Assembly: GCA_016215705.1 (NCBI GenBank) | Contig: JACRIR010000263.1 | Coordinates: 1-42,160 of the forward strand | DNA: 42,160 bases | Origin: Candidatus Poribacteria bacterium | GTDB taxonomy: Bacteria; Abyssobacteria; SURF-5 | Direction of reading: 5' to 3' | Part shown: positions 24,675-32,844 of the stretch, one piece after another | How positions within the stretch are numbered: position 1 is the stretch's first letter | How the letters are laid out: each line of letters starts with the position of its first letter | Made by a program: the position numbers and the translations under genes | The notes under the pieces: generated by a model | The model's input: only the letters and a program-made list of their open reading frames with translations | Told to the model about the DNA's origin: nothing | Databases searched by the model: none

Positions 24675-26294
24675 ATGTCAAAGAAGATTTTCCGGATTCT
24701 CTTGGTGTCGGCGGTCCTGCTGGTCGGTTGTGGTCGCCGTGACCACGGGGATCTGGGAGCAGAGCCCCAGACGCCGCCATCTTCAAAGAGTGTGGAGACA
24801 CCGGGTGTAATACGGCCCTCAGTGGCGGGCTCATTCTATCCTGCGAACGCCGACGCGCTCAAGGGCGACATCGCGCGCTACTTGAAATCCGCGGACCTGC
24901 CCGAGACGAAGGGAGAAATTATTGCGGCTGTCGTTCCCCATGCGGGATACGTCTATTCCGGCCCTGTCGCCGCATACGCCTACAAAGCCATTGCGCAACA
25001 AGCAGCCGCCCAAGGCAAGAGCGCAGAAGGCAAGGCGAAGCTGGATGCGGTCGTGGTTCTGGCGTTCAATCATCGGGGTATGGGCCAGGGGGTCTCGGTT
25101 TACTACAGCGGAGCGATGGAGACGCCGCTCGGGAAGAAGGCAGTGAACGAAAGAGTTGCGCGCGAGTTCATGGGCTCCGATCCGGGCATCTCATTTACAA
25201 GGGGGGCTTTCGAGGGAGAGCATTCGGCGGAAGTTCAGATACCATTCATTCAGACGGCGCTGCCCGACGTTCCCATTGTACCGGTTGTCTTCAGTCAGCA
25301 GAGTATCGAAAACGTCGAAGTGGTAGAAAGAGGATTGGAACGAATTGCGAAGGCGAACCGTATCCTCGTTCTGGCTTCAACCGATCTCTCTCATTACCAC
25401 CCTTATGAGGAAGCCAACTCGCTGGATGGGCGCATCGTCAAGCAGATTCTGGAAGGGAGCCCCAGAACGATGGCGCAGTTCCTGAACGAGCATTATGAAG
25501 ACATGCGAGGGCCTTGCGGGGTCGGGCCTGTTCTCGCCGTCTTGTCCTTTGCAGAAAGTCAGGGCGCCGAACCCGTTCTGCTCAAATACGCCAATTCGGG
25601 CGACACTTTTGGCGATAAGGATGCAGTCGTTGGATATGCCTCCATCGTGTTTATGAAAAAGCCTGCGCATGACCCTTTGAAATCTGATCGTCAGACGCCG
25701 GGCGCCTCAAATACTCCGAACAAATCGGGTTCGTATTCTCTGAGCGACGGCGACAAGAAAACCCTTCTTGGGCTTGCAAGGCGTTCGCTCGAAGCTTTTG
25801 TACGCGACGGACGCATTCTCAAGGCCGATCCTCCCGAGAGCGAGATCCTTCTGAAAGATGGCGCCGCCTTTGTCACTCTCAACAAGAACGGGCAATTGCG
25901 AGGCTGCATCGGCCAAATGCAGGCCACGATGCCCTTGTACCAGACGGTCATCCGGATGGCTGTGGCGGCCGCTTCTGAGGACCCACGTTTCTCTCCGGTC
26001 AAACCCGAGGAGTTGAAGGATGTTCATATCGAAATATCCGTCAACTCTCCTCTGCGACCTGTGTCAAGCCCGGATGAGATTGTTCTCGGGAAACATGGTG
26101 TAGTGGTTGCGAAAGGATTCCGACAAGGAGTGTTTCTCCCTCAAGTGGCAACCGAAACGGGTTGGACCAAAGAGGAATTTCTGCGCAATCTATGCGCCCA
26201 CAAGGCCGGCCTGCCACCGGACGCCTACATGCACGGCGCCAGGTTGTACGTCTTCACCTCGATTGTCTTCGAAGAGGAGAAGGGGCATTCTTAG
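24675..26294 (+). CDS. Lipoprotein fusing Memo (AmmeMemoRadiSam B) and AMMECR1 (A) domains
   Basis: A 539-residue protein. The N-terminus has a lipoprotein signal with lipobox LVGC (Cys19), so the protein is exported and acylated. The Memo domain spans about 47-328, with the metal-site residues His89 (VVPHAGYVYSGP), His183 (EHSAEVQIPF) and Cys281 (GPCGVGP), and TDLSHYHPYEEA. A linker of about 25 residues leads to the AMMECR1 domain (about 353-537) with its signature LRGCIG at 408-413. Memo and AMMECR1 usually occur as separate cytoplasmic proteins or fused, together with a radical SAM enzyme; none is seen here. ATG 24675 has AAGGAG nine bases upstream. The reaction of the system is not firmly known; a metal/redox role has been shown for human MEMO1. 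Confidence 0.92.
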   Translation: MSKKIFRILLVSAVLLVGCGRRDHGDLGAEPQTPPSSKSVETPGVIRPSVAGSFYPANADALKGDIARYLKSADLPETKGEIIAAVVPHAGYVYSGPVAAYAYKAIAQQAAAQGKSAEGKAKLDAVVVLAFNHRGMGQGVSVYYSGAMETPLGKKAVNERVAREFMGSDPGISFTRGAFEGEHSAEVQIPFIQTALPDVPIVPVVFSQQSIENVEVVERGLERIAKANRILVLASTDLSHYHPYEEANSLDGRIVKQILEGSPRTMAQFLNEHYEDMRGPCGVGPVLAVLSFAESQGAEPVLLKYANSGDTFGDKDAVVGYASIVFMKKPAHDPLKSDRQTPGASNTPNKSGSYSLSDGDKKTLLGLARRSLEAFVRDGRILKADPPESEILLKDGAAFVTLNKNGQLRGCIGQMQATMPLYQTVIRMAVAAASEDPRFSPVKPEELKDVHIEISVNSPLRPVSSPDEIVLGKHGVVVAKGFRQGVFLPQVATETGWTKEEFLRNLCAHKAGLPPDAYMHGARLYVFTSIVFEEEKGHS

Positions 26295-26587
26295 TATACG
26301 ACGGCAAACCATGCGGGCATGAATCTGTTCGCATTTGCCGTGCGAGAACTGACAGGGAGTATCGTGCGAATGAATGCGCACTCACACTGACTCGACCTGA
26401 ATGCGCCATTATCGGCCACACTTTCAAAGAATATCTTCAAGTATATTTGAGCATCTTTGATGCCAAAGCATTCAATGCCATGACCTCTTCCGAAAAAAGA
26501 AATATTTTTGTTGACAACAGAAATTTAAGTGATATCATATGGTTATTGTCCTCCTGATGAGCATGTGTTTTCGGCGCGGGAACTCTC
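26295..26587. other. Intergenic region before the response regulator
   Basis: No gene is visible. It holds the promoter at 26511-26538 described separately and an AT-rich segment around 26490-26540. Confidence 0.5.
26511..26538 (+). promoter_or_regulatory. Promoter of the response regulator
   Basis: TTGACA (26511-26516) and TATCAT (26533-26538) with a 16-base spacer, in an AT-rich stretch about 50 bases before ATG 26588. Confidence 0.6.
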
Positions 26588-27013
26588 ATGAAGCCTCGTC
26601 CCAACAAGCAGCGTCACTCTCACCAGAAGCAGTCAAAGATCAAGACAAAGATTCTTATCATTGATAGCGATCCTGCAACCGCCGGCCTGCTGCGAAACTA
26701 TCTGGAAGATGAAAAAGGGTTTCTCGTGTTGACTGCCGAGACAGGAATGGATGGTATACGGGCTGCCATCGAACACACTCCCGATCTCATTCTGCTCGAC
26801 ATTCGGCTGGGAGACATGAGTGGACTCGAGGTGCACGAGAGACTGACCGCAAACCGCGCGACGGGAGCGATACCTGTGATATACGTCTCCTCTTTCTTCA
26901 CCCTCCGCACAATTGAACAGGCTACGGTAAGGGGCGCGCGAGGATTCTTGAGCAAGCCGTTCAATCTCCCCCAGATTTACACAAAAGTGGAGACCGTCCT
27001 CCGCTCCACGTAG
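26588..27013 (+). CDS. Single-domain response regulator
   Basis: A 141-residue protein: a basic 20-residue lead (MKPRPNKQRH) and one receiver domain. The acidic pocket is at ILIIDSDPATAG, phosphoacceptor Asp in LILLDIRLGDMSG (about residue 62), the switch Ser in VIYVSSF and Lys in FLSKPFNLPQ. There is no output domain. It could be the partner of the window's hybrid kinase or of a distant kinase. The start ATG 26588 has no obvious Shine-Dalgarno. It converges with the operon of the fumarate-reductase-like genes (27 bases apart). Confidence 0.9.
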   Translation: MKPRPNKQRHSHQKQSKIKTKILIIDSDPATAGLLRNYLEDEKGFLVLTAETGMDGIRAAIEHTPDLILLDIRLGDMSGLEVHERLTANRATGAIPVIYVSSFFTLRTIEQATVRGARGFLSKPFNLPQIYTKVETVLRST

Positions 27014-27040
27014 CGTGGGATGTCTGTATCCAAAGAACCA

Positions 27041-27703
27041 TCATTCCCGTTGCCGTTCCCCGAGCAGAATTCCGATCGCATCGCGGCGGATTGGTATCCC
27101 CTTGACGCATCTGCATTCGCGGCAACTCGAACATCGACGTATACCGAGCGAGGCAGCCTGAGCGCGTCTGTCCTCCGTGTCGCGAGGATCAAGATGCAAC
27201 TGAGCGAGTTTGACAAAAACATATGGCCCACCGAAACCCTCATTCTTCCAGTCAAATTGAGAGCAAGTCGAAACACAACCGTAACACTCCAGGCAGCCCG
27301 CCAGCCGACGATATACCTCCGGAATCCGCATTGCGCCGAGGGCCTCGCAGACGGCCGCAGAAACGTAGAGCCGTTGCGTTGATAATCTCTTGTCGAGAGG
27401 CGACCGGTCCACTATCAGGTCTCGTACCGGCGGCAAGTTTCGCAGGGGAGAGATTCTCATTCCCGGAGTTGCCTTTGTCAGACAAGCAAGGCTCGGACGG
27501 CCGTTGACTTCGACTGCGCATTCGCCACATTTTGCACAACGGCATCCGTACCTGAAAGCCAGCGTCGAATCGCGGTTCTCATATATATGCAAAAGGACCT
27601 GAAGAACAGTAGCGTCCTCTTTGAGCGGAAGCGAATAAGTGTTTTCCACGAGCTTCGCCTGGTCCGGATCATATCTGGCGACTAGAACAGTTGCGGTCTG
27701 CAT
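27041..27703 (-). CDS. Succinate dehydrogenase/fumarate reductase-like iron-sulfur subunit
   Basis: A 220-residue SdhB/FrdB-like electron-transfer subunit. The N-terminal plant-type [2Fe-2S] motif is YGCRCAKCGECAVEV with a further Cys in RPSLACLT (about residues 52-73). The C-terminal dicluster domain starts at CLECYGCVSTCSQ (about 138-150). The last cysteine motif (RRCSSCRECRCVKGIP, about 190-205) is oddly spaced compared with the usual CxxxxxCxxxCP of SdhB, so the [3Fe-4S]/[4Fe-4S] arrangement may differ. Its start overlaps the flavoprotein stop by one base (TGATG), showing tight coupling. No membrane anchor gene follows, so the pair is probably soluble or docks to another partner. It is the last gene of the nine-gene operon. 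Confidence 0.88.
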   Translation of the reverse strand: MQTATVLVARYDPDQAKLVENTYSLPLKEDATVLQVLLHIYENRDSTLAFRYGCRCAKCGECAVEVNGRPSLACLTKATPGMRISPLRNLPPVRDLIVDRSPLDKRLSTQRLYVSAAVCEALGAMRIPEVYRRLAGCLECYGCVSTCSQFDWKNEGFGGPYVFVKLAQLHLDPRDTEDRRAQAASLGIRRCSSCRECRCVKGIPIRRDAIGILLGERQRE

Positions 27704-29535
27704 CAGACATCTCCGCCATACTGACCCAGGTTGAGTCGTGAGTCGAGAACCCTGGCTTGAATACTCCGAGGTAGAATACTCAAGATCGCAAATTGAATGT
27801 GTTCGCGGAGCCGATTTGGTCCGCCTTTTGTGGCAAGGCCGAACTTCGACAGTGTGACATCTTCAGTTTCAATCCTGAGCGATCCTTCATCGATCCGAAC
27901 GACGATGTTCTTGAGCCAGTTTCCATCATCGCGTTTGGGATAATCGAGTCTGAAGTGTCCTCCGCGGGATTCCTCTCTCGCGAGCGCGCTTCGGGTCACC
28001 ACTTCTGCCACCTGAACCATCTTCTCAAGTTCAAGAGCCTCGATCAAATCCGGATTACATTCTTTTCGATTCGAGACGCGGAGGTCTGAGATCTGTCCGG
28101 AAATCTCGGTAATAGTGCTGAGCGCGGCGTTGAGACGCCCGCCGTCACGAAGGGGGCCGACCATTTCCCACATCGTTTTCTGGAGTTTTCGGATGAGACG
28201 AATCGGAGCGAGTAGTCCCTGTTTGCCCGGAAGTTTCAGCGAGTGGGAGCAACCATCATCCACAGACGTGAAGTCGCACGCCGGCGTTTCCATTTCAGCC
28301 GCTGCTTTGGCGGCTGCCTCTCCCGCAAGGCTTCCGAAAATGAATAACTCAGCCAGAGACGTGGAACTGATACGGTCCGCCCCGTGGAGCCCTCCCTGGA
28401 CTTCTCCGACGGCGAAGACATTCTCGAGGCCGCGAATTCGACAATCCGCCTCCACCCTTACGCCACCCAACTGATAGTGAGCCGTGGGGAAGACATCCCA
28501 TGGGACCCGTCCGTTGGCGGCCTCCTCGCCGTATGCGCGCCTGACGGCGTCAATCATCGAGGGAAACGTTTGCTTGAGGAATTCCAGCATCTTTGCGCCA
28601 ACCACCTTCCGCAGGTTCGGCGACAAATCGAGCAGCAACCCGCCGTATTCGCCGGCGGCGCCTTTTTCTTTTGCGAGCGACATTGCAGCCGCGACCTCTG
28701 CGCGCGTTCGCGTCCTGATGTGAGTAAGAGCCTGGCCGCCGTGCGCGTCGAGAAGTCTGCCGTATGGTCCGGCGATGGCCGGCTCGCCGCACACGATCCC
28801 GATCATTGACTCCGGATGCGTCAGCGCAAAGGGAATGAATTGCTGTTGTTCCATATCCACAAGCCTGGCTCCGGCATCGAGCGCAAGAGCATATCCGTCG
28901 CCGGAGACTCCGCGAACGTTGCTTGTGTGCGGATAGAAAATCCAGCCAAGGCCTCCTGTGGCCAGGATGGTTTGTTTTGCCACAATCACAAGAATCTCAC
29001 CTGTCAGCCATCTCAAACAGAGAGCGCCGGTCACGGCTGAGCCGGACTTGAGCAATTTGATCGTGAGAGTTTCGTCCAGAATCTTTGCGCTTGTGTGGGC
29101 AAGGGATGCCCTGAGCGCTGTTCCAAGAGGGATTCCTTCAGAATAGGTGGTGAGGGTTCGGGGAAGGCTGTGCCCCCCGATGGGGATGGGGAGTGGAGCC
29201 GGCTTTCCGGCGTGGTTTCGCGAGAAGAGGAGGCCGAACTTCTCCATGAGTTCGGCCGCAAGATGCGCCCGATCGCAATAACTTTCCACGAGAGACTGGT
29301 CGCCGAGAAACTCGCCGCCGACAATCATATCGCGCATGAGAGCTTCGACGGAGTCTTTCGGGGAGATATTGGGCCGCAGAACGAGGCCGCCCGAGACGCG
29401 GGTGTTGCCGCAGCCGTAGGGTCCTTTGGATACGATTATGACTTGTGCGCCGGCCTGAGCGGCGGTTACTGCGGCCACAATGCCCGCTCCGCCCGCTCCG
29501 ATACAGAGCACATCGCAATCGACTCTCTTAATCAT
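27703..29535 (-). CDS. Fumarate reductase/succinate dehydrogenase-like flavoprotein
   Basis: A 610-residue FAD enzyme of the SdhA/FrdA/NadB group. The N-terminal Rossmann motif is CIGAGGAGIVAA (about residues 11-22). The GGHSLPRT segment carries a His where covalent FAD attachment occurs in the family. Further motifs are ATGGLGWIFYPHTSN, FPTAHYQLGGVRVEADC (catalytic His/Arg region), and FAVGEVQGGLHGADRISSTSLAELFIFG near 390-415. It could reduce fumarate, oxidise succinate, or act on another alpha-beta unsaturated acid or acyl group. Placement next to an acyl-CoA dehydrogenase in the same operon makes a beta-oxidation-linked role attractive, by inference. It starts seven bases after hypA. Confidence 0.9.
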   Translation of the reverse strand: MIKRVDCDVLCIGAGGAGIVAAVTAAQAGAQVIIVSKGPYGCGNTRVSGGLVLRPNISPKDSVEALMRDMIVGGEFLGDQSLVESYCDRAHLAAELMEKFGLLFSRNHAGKPAPLPIPIGGHSLPRTLTTYSEGIPLGTALRASLAHTSAKILDETLTIKLLKSGSAVTGALCLRWLTGEILVIVAKQTILATGGLGWIFYPHTSNVRGVSGDGYALALDAGARLVDMEQQQFIPFALTHPESMIGIVCGEPAIAGPYGRLLDAHGGQALTHIRTRTRAEVAAAMSLAKEKGAAGEYGGLLLDLSPNLRKVVGAKMLEFLKQTFPSMIDAVRRAYGEEAANGRVPWDVFPTAHYQLGGVRVEADCRIRGLENVFAVGEVQGGLHGADRISSTSLAELFIFGSLAGEAAAKAAAEMETPACDFTSVDDGCSHSLKLPGKQGLLAPIRLIRKLQKTMWEMVGPLRDGGRLNAALSTITEISGQISDLRVSNRKECNPDLIEALELEKMVQVAEVVTRSALAREESRGGHFRLDYPKRDDGNWLKNIVVRIDEGSLRIETEDVTLSKFGLATKGGPNRLREHIQFAILSILPRSIQARVLDSRLNLGQYGGDV

Positions 29536-29542
29536 TGAGGCG

Positions 29543-29884
29543 CTATTCTATCTCGATCTCCTTGACGGCGAGTTCCATTCCCTCGACAACGTCCACGTCC
29601 TTCGACGCGCAATTCGGGCAGATGAACTCAAAGTTGAGCACGGGAAACACGTTGTCGCACGGTTTGCATTTTCCCTTTATGGGCACTATCTCGAAGTCGA
29701 GAGTTGCGCCCTCGGCAAACGTGTCTTTCGTAATGAATTGAAAGAAGAACGAAAGCTGGCTGGGAACAATGCCGCGAAGCTCGCCGGCCCGTATCCTGAC
29801 TGTCTTTATCTTTCGCGCGCCATTCCGTTGCGCTTCGGCAAGCACGATTCTCAGGATGCTCTGCGCAATTGACATTTCGTGCAT
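29543..29884 (-). CDS. hypA: Nickel metallochaperone HypA
   Basis: A 113-residue protein matching HypA in length and order. The N-terminal MHEMSIA holds the nickel-binding Met-His-Glu. The C-terminal zinc finger has CKPC and CPNC knuckles about 25 residues apart. HypA delivers Ni to [NiFe] hydrogenase (or urease and others) together with HypB, also in this operon two genes upstream, with the ferredoxin protein in between. No hydrogenase structural gene or hypCDEF lies in the window, so the client must be encoded elsewhere, or the pair serves another nickel enzyme such as CO dehydrogenase. It is 18 bases after the ferredoxin gene. Confidence 0.93.
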   Translation of the reverse strand: MHEMSIAQSILRIVLAEAQRNGARKIKTVRIRAGELRGIVPSQLSFFFQFITKDTFAEGATLDFEIVPIKGKCKPCDNVFPVLNFEFICPNCASKDVDVVEGMELAVKEIEIE

Positions 29885-29902
29885 ATGGTGTCGCCTTCGC
29901 TC

Positions 29903-30970
29903 TCAGAGCTTCCCTTTTTCCTGCATTATGGTGGTCATCAAATCGCGCACGTCACGTTTGGGCTCGGCGAGGGTTTCCCTTCGTTTCATCGTGAGTGACT
30001 CAGTGGGGCAGACCATATTGCAGAGTCCGCAACCGAGGCACTTTTCACGGTCAACCTCGGCTATCTCGTTGACCGTAAGCGCGCCGAAGTGGCATCTGTC
30101 CACGCAAGAGCCGCATGCCACGCAGGTTTCGGCGTCGATGTCGACCACGAAGTGCGAAGTGGCAATGGCGTGCGGTTTGTGAAGACGGGTTACTCCGCCC
30201 AGAAGACCACAACAGCAGCCGCAGCAATTGCAGATGAAGTTTATTCGCTTCTGCGTATTGTCGGAAAGGTGGACCAGCCCTTCCTCTTCGGACCTGTCGA
30301 GCACTTTATAGGCGTCTTCCCTTGTGATCTTACGGCCAAAGCCGCGCTCGACGGCATACCGCGCAAATGGACCGAATGTGAGGCACGTGTCCTTGGGCCT
30401 GCCACAGGACTTTCCCAATAATTCCATCTCATGCCTGCAATAGCAGACCGACAGGGCGATATCGTCGGACTCCTGAATAAACTTCGACACCCGCTCGTAA
30501 GGGAAAACTTCCACACCGCTCGGGATTTCCTTCTCCATCACCACGATACGAGCCAACTGTGTTTTCGAGGCGAACAAATCCTCGGCCCAACCCGTGTGCC
30601 ACATGGCGTCAAAAAGACCCGCAAGCTTCGTCGCTCTCTCGTTTACTTCGCCCTTCATAAACTGAAGCTCGAAGATGCCAGGCACAAGGGGGAAAAGGCT
30701 GTAATGATCCGTCCCGTCTTGTTTCCGATGATACACTAGGCCCTTATTGGACATGGTTTCAAGGATAGGCTTGAGCTCGCCCTCCGAACGTCCAAGCATC
30801 CCGCAAATGGAAGGCAGCGGAGTCGGAAGTATCGGCAACTCTCCGGCCAGTTCGGCCTCTTTTTCAGTGAAGAGTGTTTTAAGAAGCTCAATGAATTTCT
30901 CCGTTCTCGGCGCTCCCGCGGGATACTGATTGAGCTTGTCAATAAGTCTTTCGTAAGTGTTTTCAGTCAT
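29903..30970 (-). CDS. Winged-helix/ferredoxin protein with a Cys-rich central motif
   Basis: A 355-residue protein. The first ~100 residues look like a winged helix (ICGMLGRSEGELKPILETMSNKGLVYHR). The middle has CYCRHEMELLGKSCGRP...DTC (about residues 185-209) and FICNCCGCCCGLLGG (about 257-271), six or more closely set cysteines. The C-terminus holds two [4Fe-4S] motifs, CVACGSCVDRCHFGA and CLGCGLCNMVCPTES (about 294-308 and 323-337). I recognise the general type (4Fe-4S proteins common in syntrophs and sulfate reducers) but no defined function. It may be an electron carrier for the flavoprotein pair or a redox sensor. It sits between hypB and hypA with 18-base gaps on both sides. Confidence 0.85.
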   Translation of the reverse strand: MTENTYERLIDKLNQYPAGAPRTEKFIELLKTLFTEKEAELAGELPILPTPLPSICGMLGRSEGELKPILETMSNKGLVYHRKQDGTDHYSLFPLVPGIFELQFMKGEVNERATKLAGLFDAMWHTGWAEDLFASKTQLARIVVMEKEIPSGVEVFPYERVSKFIQESDDIALSVCYCRHEMELLGKSCGRPKDTCLTFGPFARYAVERGFGRKITREDAYKVLDRSEEEGLVHLSDNTQKRINFICNCCGCCCGLLGGVTRLHKPHAIATSHFVVDIDAETCVACGSCVDRCHFGALTVNEIAEVDREKCLGCGLCNMVCPTESLTMKRRETLAEPKRDVRDLMTTIMQEKGKL

Positions 30971-30988
30971 CTTATAGATCCTCCTCGC

Positions 30989-31651
30989 CTAGTTCTTGCG
31001 CTTTGCCGCCAGTTCCGCCTTCACCCAATTGAGCCACGCATCGAGTCCCTGTCCCGTCGTGCAGGATAGCGGAAGTATCATGAGTCGGGGATTGATTCTA
31101 AGCGCGTTTTCTTTTGCCTCGTCCATTTTGAAATTCGTGTAGGGAAGCAGATCGATTTTGTTGATAAGCATCGCCGACGATTCCCTGAACATGAGCGGAT
31201 ACTTAAGGGGTTTCTCATCGCCTTCGGTGACGCTTAGAAGCATAACCTTATGGTCTTCGCCGATCTTGAATTCGGCGGGGCAAACAAGGTTGCCCACGTT
31301 CTCCACGAAGAGGACATCAATGGAGGAGCAGTCCAGATTCGTGAGCGCGCTCTTTGTCATGTTGGCATCGAGGTGGCAGGCGCTGCCCGTGTTTATCTGA
31401 ACGATAGGAACATCGAACTTTCTCAGGCGGTCTGAATCTCTCGTGGTTGCGATGTCGCCCTCTATCACTCCCACGCGGACTCCGTCCGCTTTCAGCCTCT
31501 CGATTGTTCGCTCAAGAAGCGTCGTCTTCCCGGCGCCCGGAGAACTCATCATGTTTATGGCGAGGACGCGGTTCGGCGCCAGGATGCCTCTGATCTCGTC
31601 GGCAATGATATCGTTTGCTTCAAGTATGTTGTTGAGTACGGTTACTTTCAT
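30989..31651 (-). CDS. hypB: Nickel-insertion GTPase HypB
   Basis: A 220-residue SIMIBI-class GTPase. Walker A is SSPGAGKTT (about residues 36-44, Lys42). Metal-site residues are in NTGSACHLDANM (Cys-His) and ENVGNLVCPAEF, typical of HypB. The guanine motif NKID (INKIDLLPY) is present near 164-167. The N-terminus lacks the His-rich nickel-storage segment of some HypB proteins. It uses GTP hydrolysis to release Ni to the client together with HypA. It lies 22 bases after the acyl-CoA dehydrogenase gene. Confidence 0.94.
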   Translation of the reverse strand: MKVTVLNNILEANDIIADEIRGILAPNRVLAINMMSSPGAGKTTLLERTIERLKADGVRVGVIEGDIATTRDSDRLRKFDVPIVQINTGSACHLDANMTKSALTNLDCSSIDVLFVENVGNLVCPAEFKIGEDHKVMLLSVTEGDEKPLKYPLMFRESSAMLINKIDLLPYTNFKMDEAKENALRINPRLMILPLSCTTGQGLDAWLNWVKAELAAKRKN

Positions 31652-31673
31652 TTTCCTTCACCCCAGTTCCGGT

Positions 31674-32828
31674 TCACATGAACGCGCTTATTCCCGTGGC
31701 AAATCTGCCGATTATCAGTTTCTGTATCTGTGTCGTTCCTTCGTAGAGGCTGGCTACGCGCGCATCGCGCATATAGCGCTCGACGGGGTACTCGTTGGAA
31801 TATCCGTATCCGCCGAAAACCTGGATTGCGCGGTTGCCGCATCGGAGCGCAGCCTCCGACGCATAAAGCTTCGCGATGGACGTCTCGCGAGTGTTGGCGA
31901 CCCCCTTGTTCTTGAGATGTCCCGCCTGAAACACCAGAAGACGAGCGGCCTCCGTGTCAACGACCATGTCGGCAATCAATTCCTGGACGAGTTGAAAACC
32001 CGCAATCGGCCGGCCGAACGCTGTCCGCTCCTTCGCATATTTAACGCTCGCATCGAGGCATCCCTGGCAAATTCCGACGCAGCCGGCAGCCACACTGTAA
32101 CGCCCGTTGTCCAGCGCACTCATCGCTACCTTGAATCCGTCACCCACCTTTCCCATCAATGCGCTTTCAGGCGTCTTCACATCCTCGAGCGTGAGCGATG
32201 ACGTGTCGGACGACTTGAGTCCAAGCTTGCCGTGTATCGGCTGAGACGAGAAACCTCTCGTGTCGGTATCGACAAGGAATGCCGCCAGTCCTTTGTGGCC
32301 AACCTTCTTGTCGGTTTGCGCGAATATGATCGCTATCTTTGCAACCCGGCCGTTTGATATCCACATCTTGTTCCCATTGAGCGTCCAATTGGAGCCGGTC
32401 TTCTTCGCGGTGGTGGAGATGTTTGCGGCGTCGCTTCCGGCGTCCGGCTCGGTGAGTCCGAAGCAGCCGATTATCTCGCCTGAGCAAAGGCGTGGAAGGT
32501 ATTCTTGCTTCTGTTCCTCGGAGCCCCATTTGAGAATAGTGAGCGCGACGAGGGAAGTAGTGACCGACAAAACGGTGCGGACGGACGAACAGGCCCGCCC
32601 GATCTCTTCCGTTATGACGGCGTATGAAATGAAATCCATGCCGGCGCCCCCGTATTGCTCAGGTATCGGAGCGCCTAGGAAACCGAGACCGGCCATCTTC
32701 TTCACGATTTCCGCAGGGAACTTCTCCAGGGCGTCATTGTCGCGGGCAACTGGAAATATTTCTTTTTCCGCAAACTCTCGAGCGGTTTGTTGCGCCGCCC
32801 TTTGTTCATCGGTCAGTTCGATGTACAT
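31674..32828 (-). CDS. Acyl-CoA dehydrogenase
   Basis: A 384-residue FAD enzyme of the short-chain/butyryl-CoA dehydrogenase type, complete in length. Signatures are GCFGLTEPDAGSD (substrate/FAD loop, about 125-137), QVFGGYGYSNEYPVERYMRDAR (about 335-356) and the catalytic Glu363 in SLYEGTTQIQ. It oxidises acyl-CoA to trans-2-enoyl-CoA, or runs in reverse, passing electrons to an ETF. No ETF genes are nearby. ATG 32828 has AAGGAAAA eight bases upstream; a TTG at 32855 would overlap the VWA gene stop. It is the fourth gene of the operon. Confidence 0.94.
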   Translation of the reverse strand: MYIELTDEQRAAQQTAREFAEKEIFPVARDNDALEKFPAEIVKKMAGLGFLGAPIPEQYGGAGMDFISYAVITEEIGRACSSVRTVLSVTTSLVALTILKWGSEEQKQEYLPRLCSGEIIGCFGLTEPDAGSDAANISTTAKKTGSNWTLNGNKMWISNGRVAKIAIIFAQTDKKVGHKGLAAFLVDTDTRGFSSQPIHGKLGLKSSDTSSLTLEDVKTPESALMGKVGDGFKVAMSALDNGRYSVAAGCVGICQGCLDASVKYAKERTAFGRPIAGFQLVQELIADMVVDTEAARLLVFQAGHLKNKGVANTRETSIAKLYASEAALRCGNRAIQVFGGYGYSNEYPVERYMRDARVASLYEGTTQIQKLIIGRFATGISAFM

Positions 32829-32844
32829 GAGACTTTTCCTTCGC

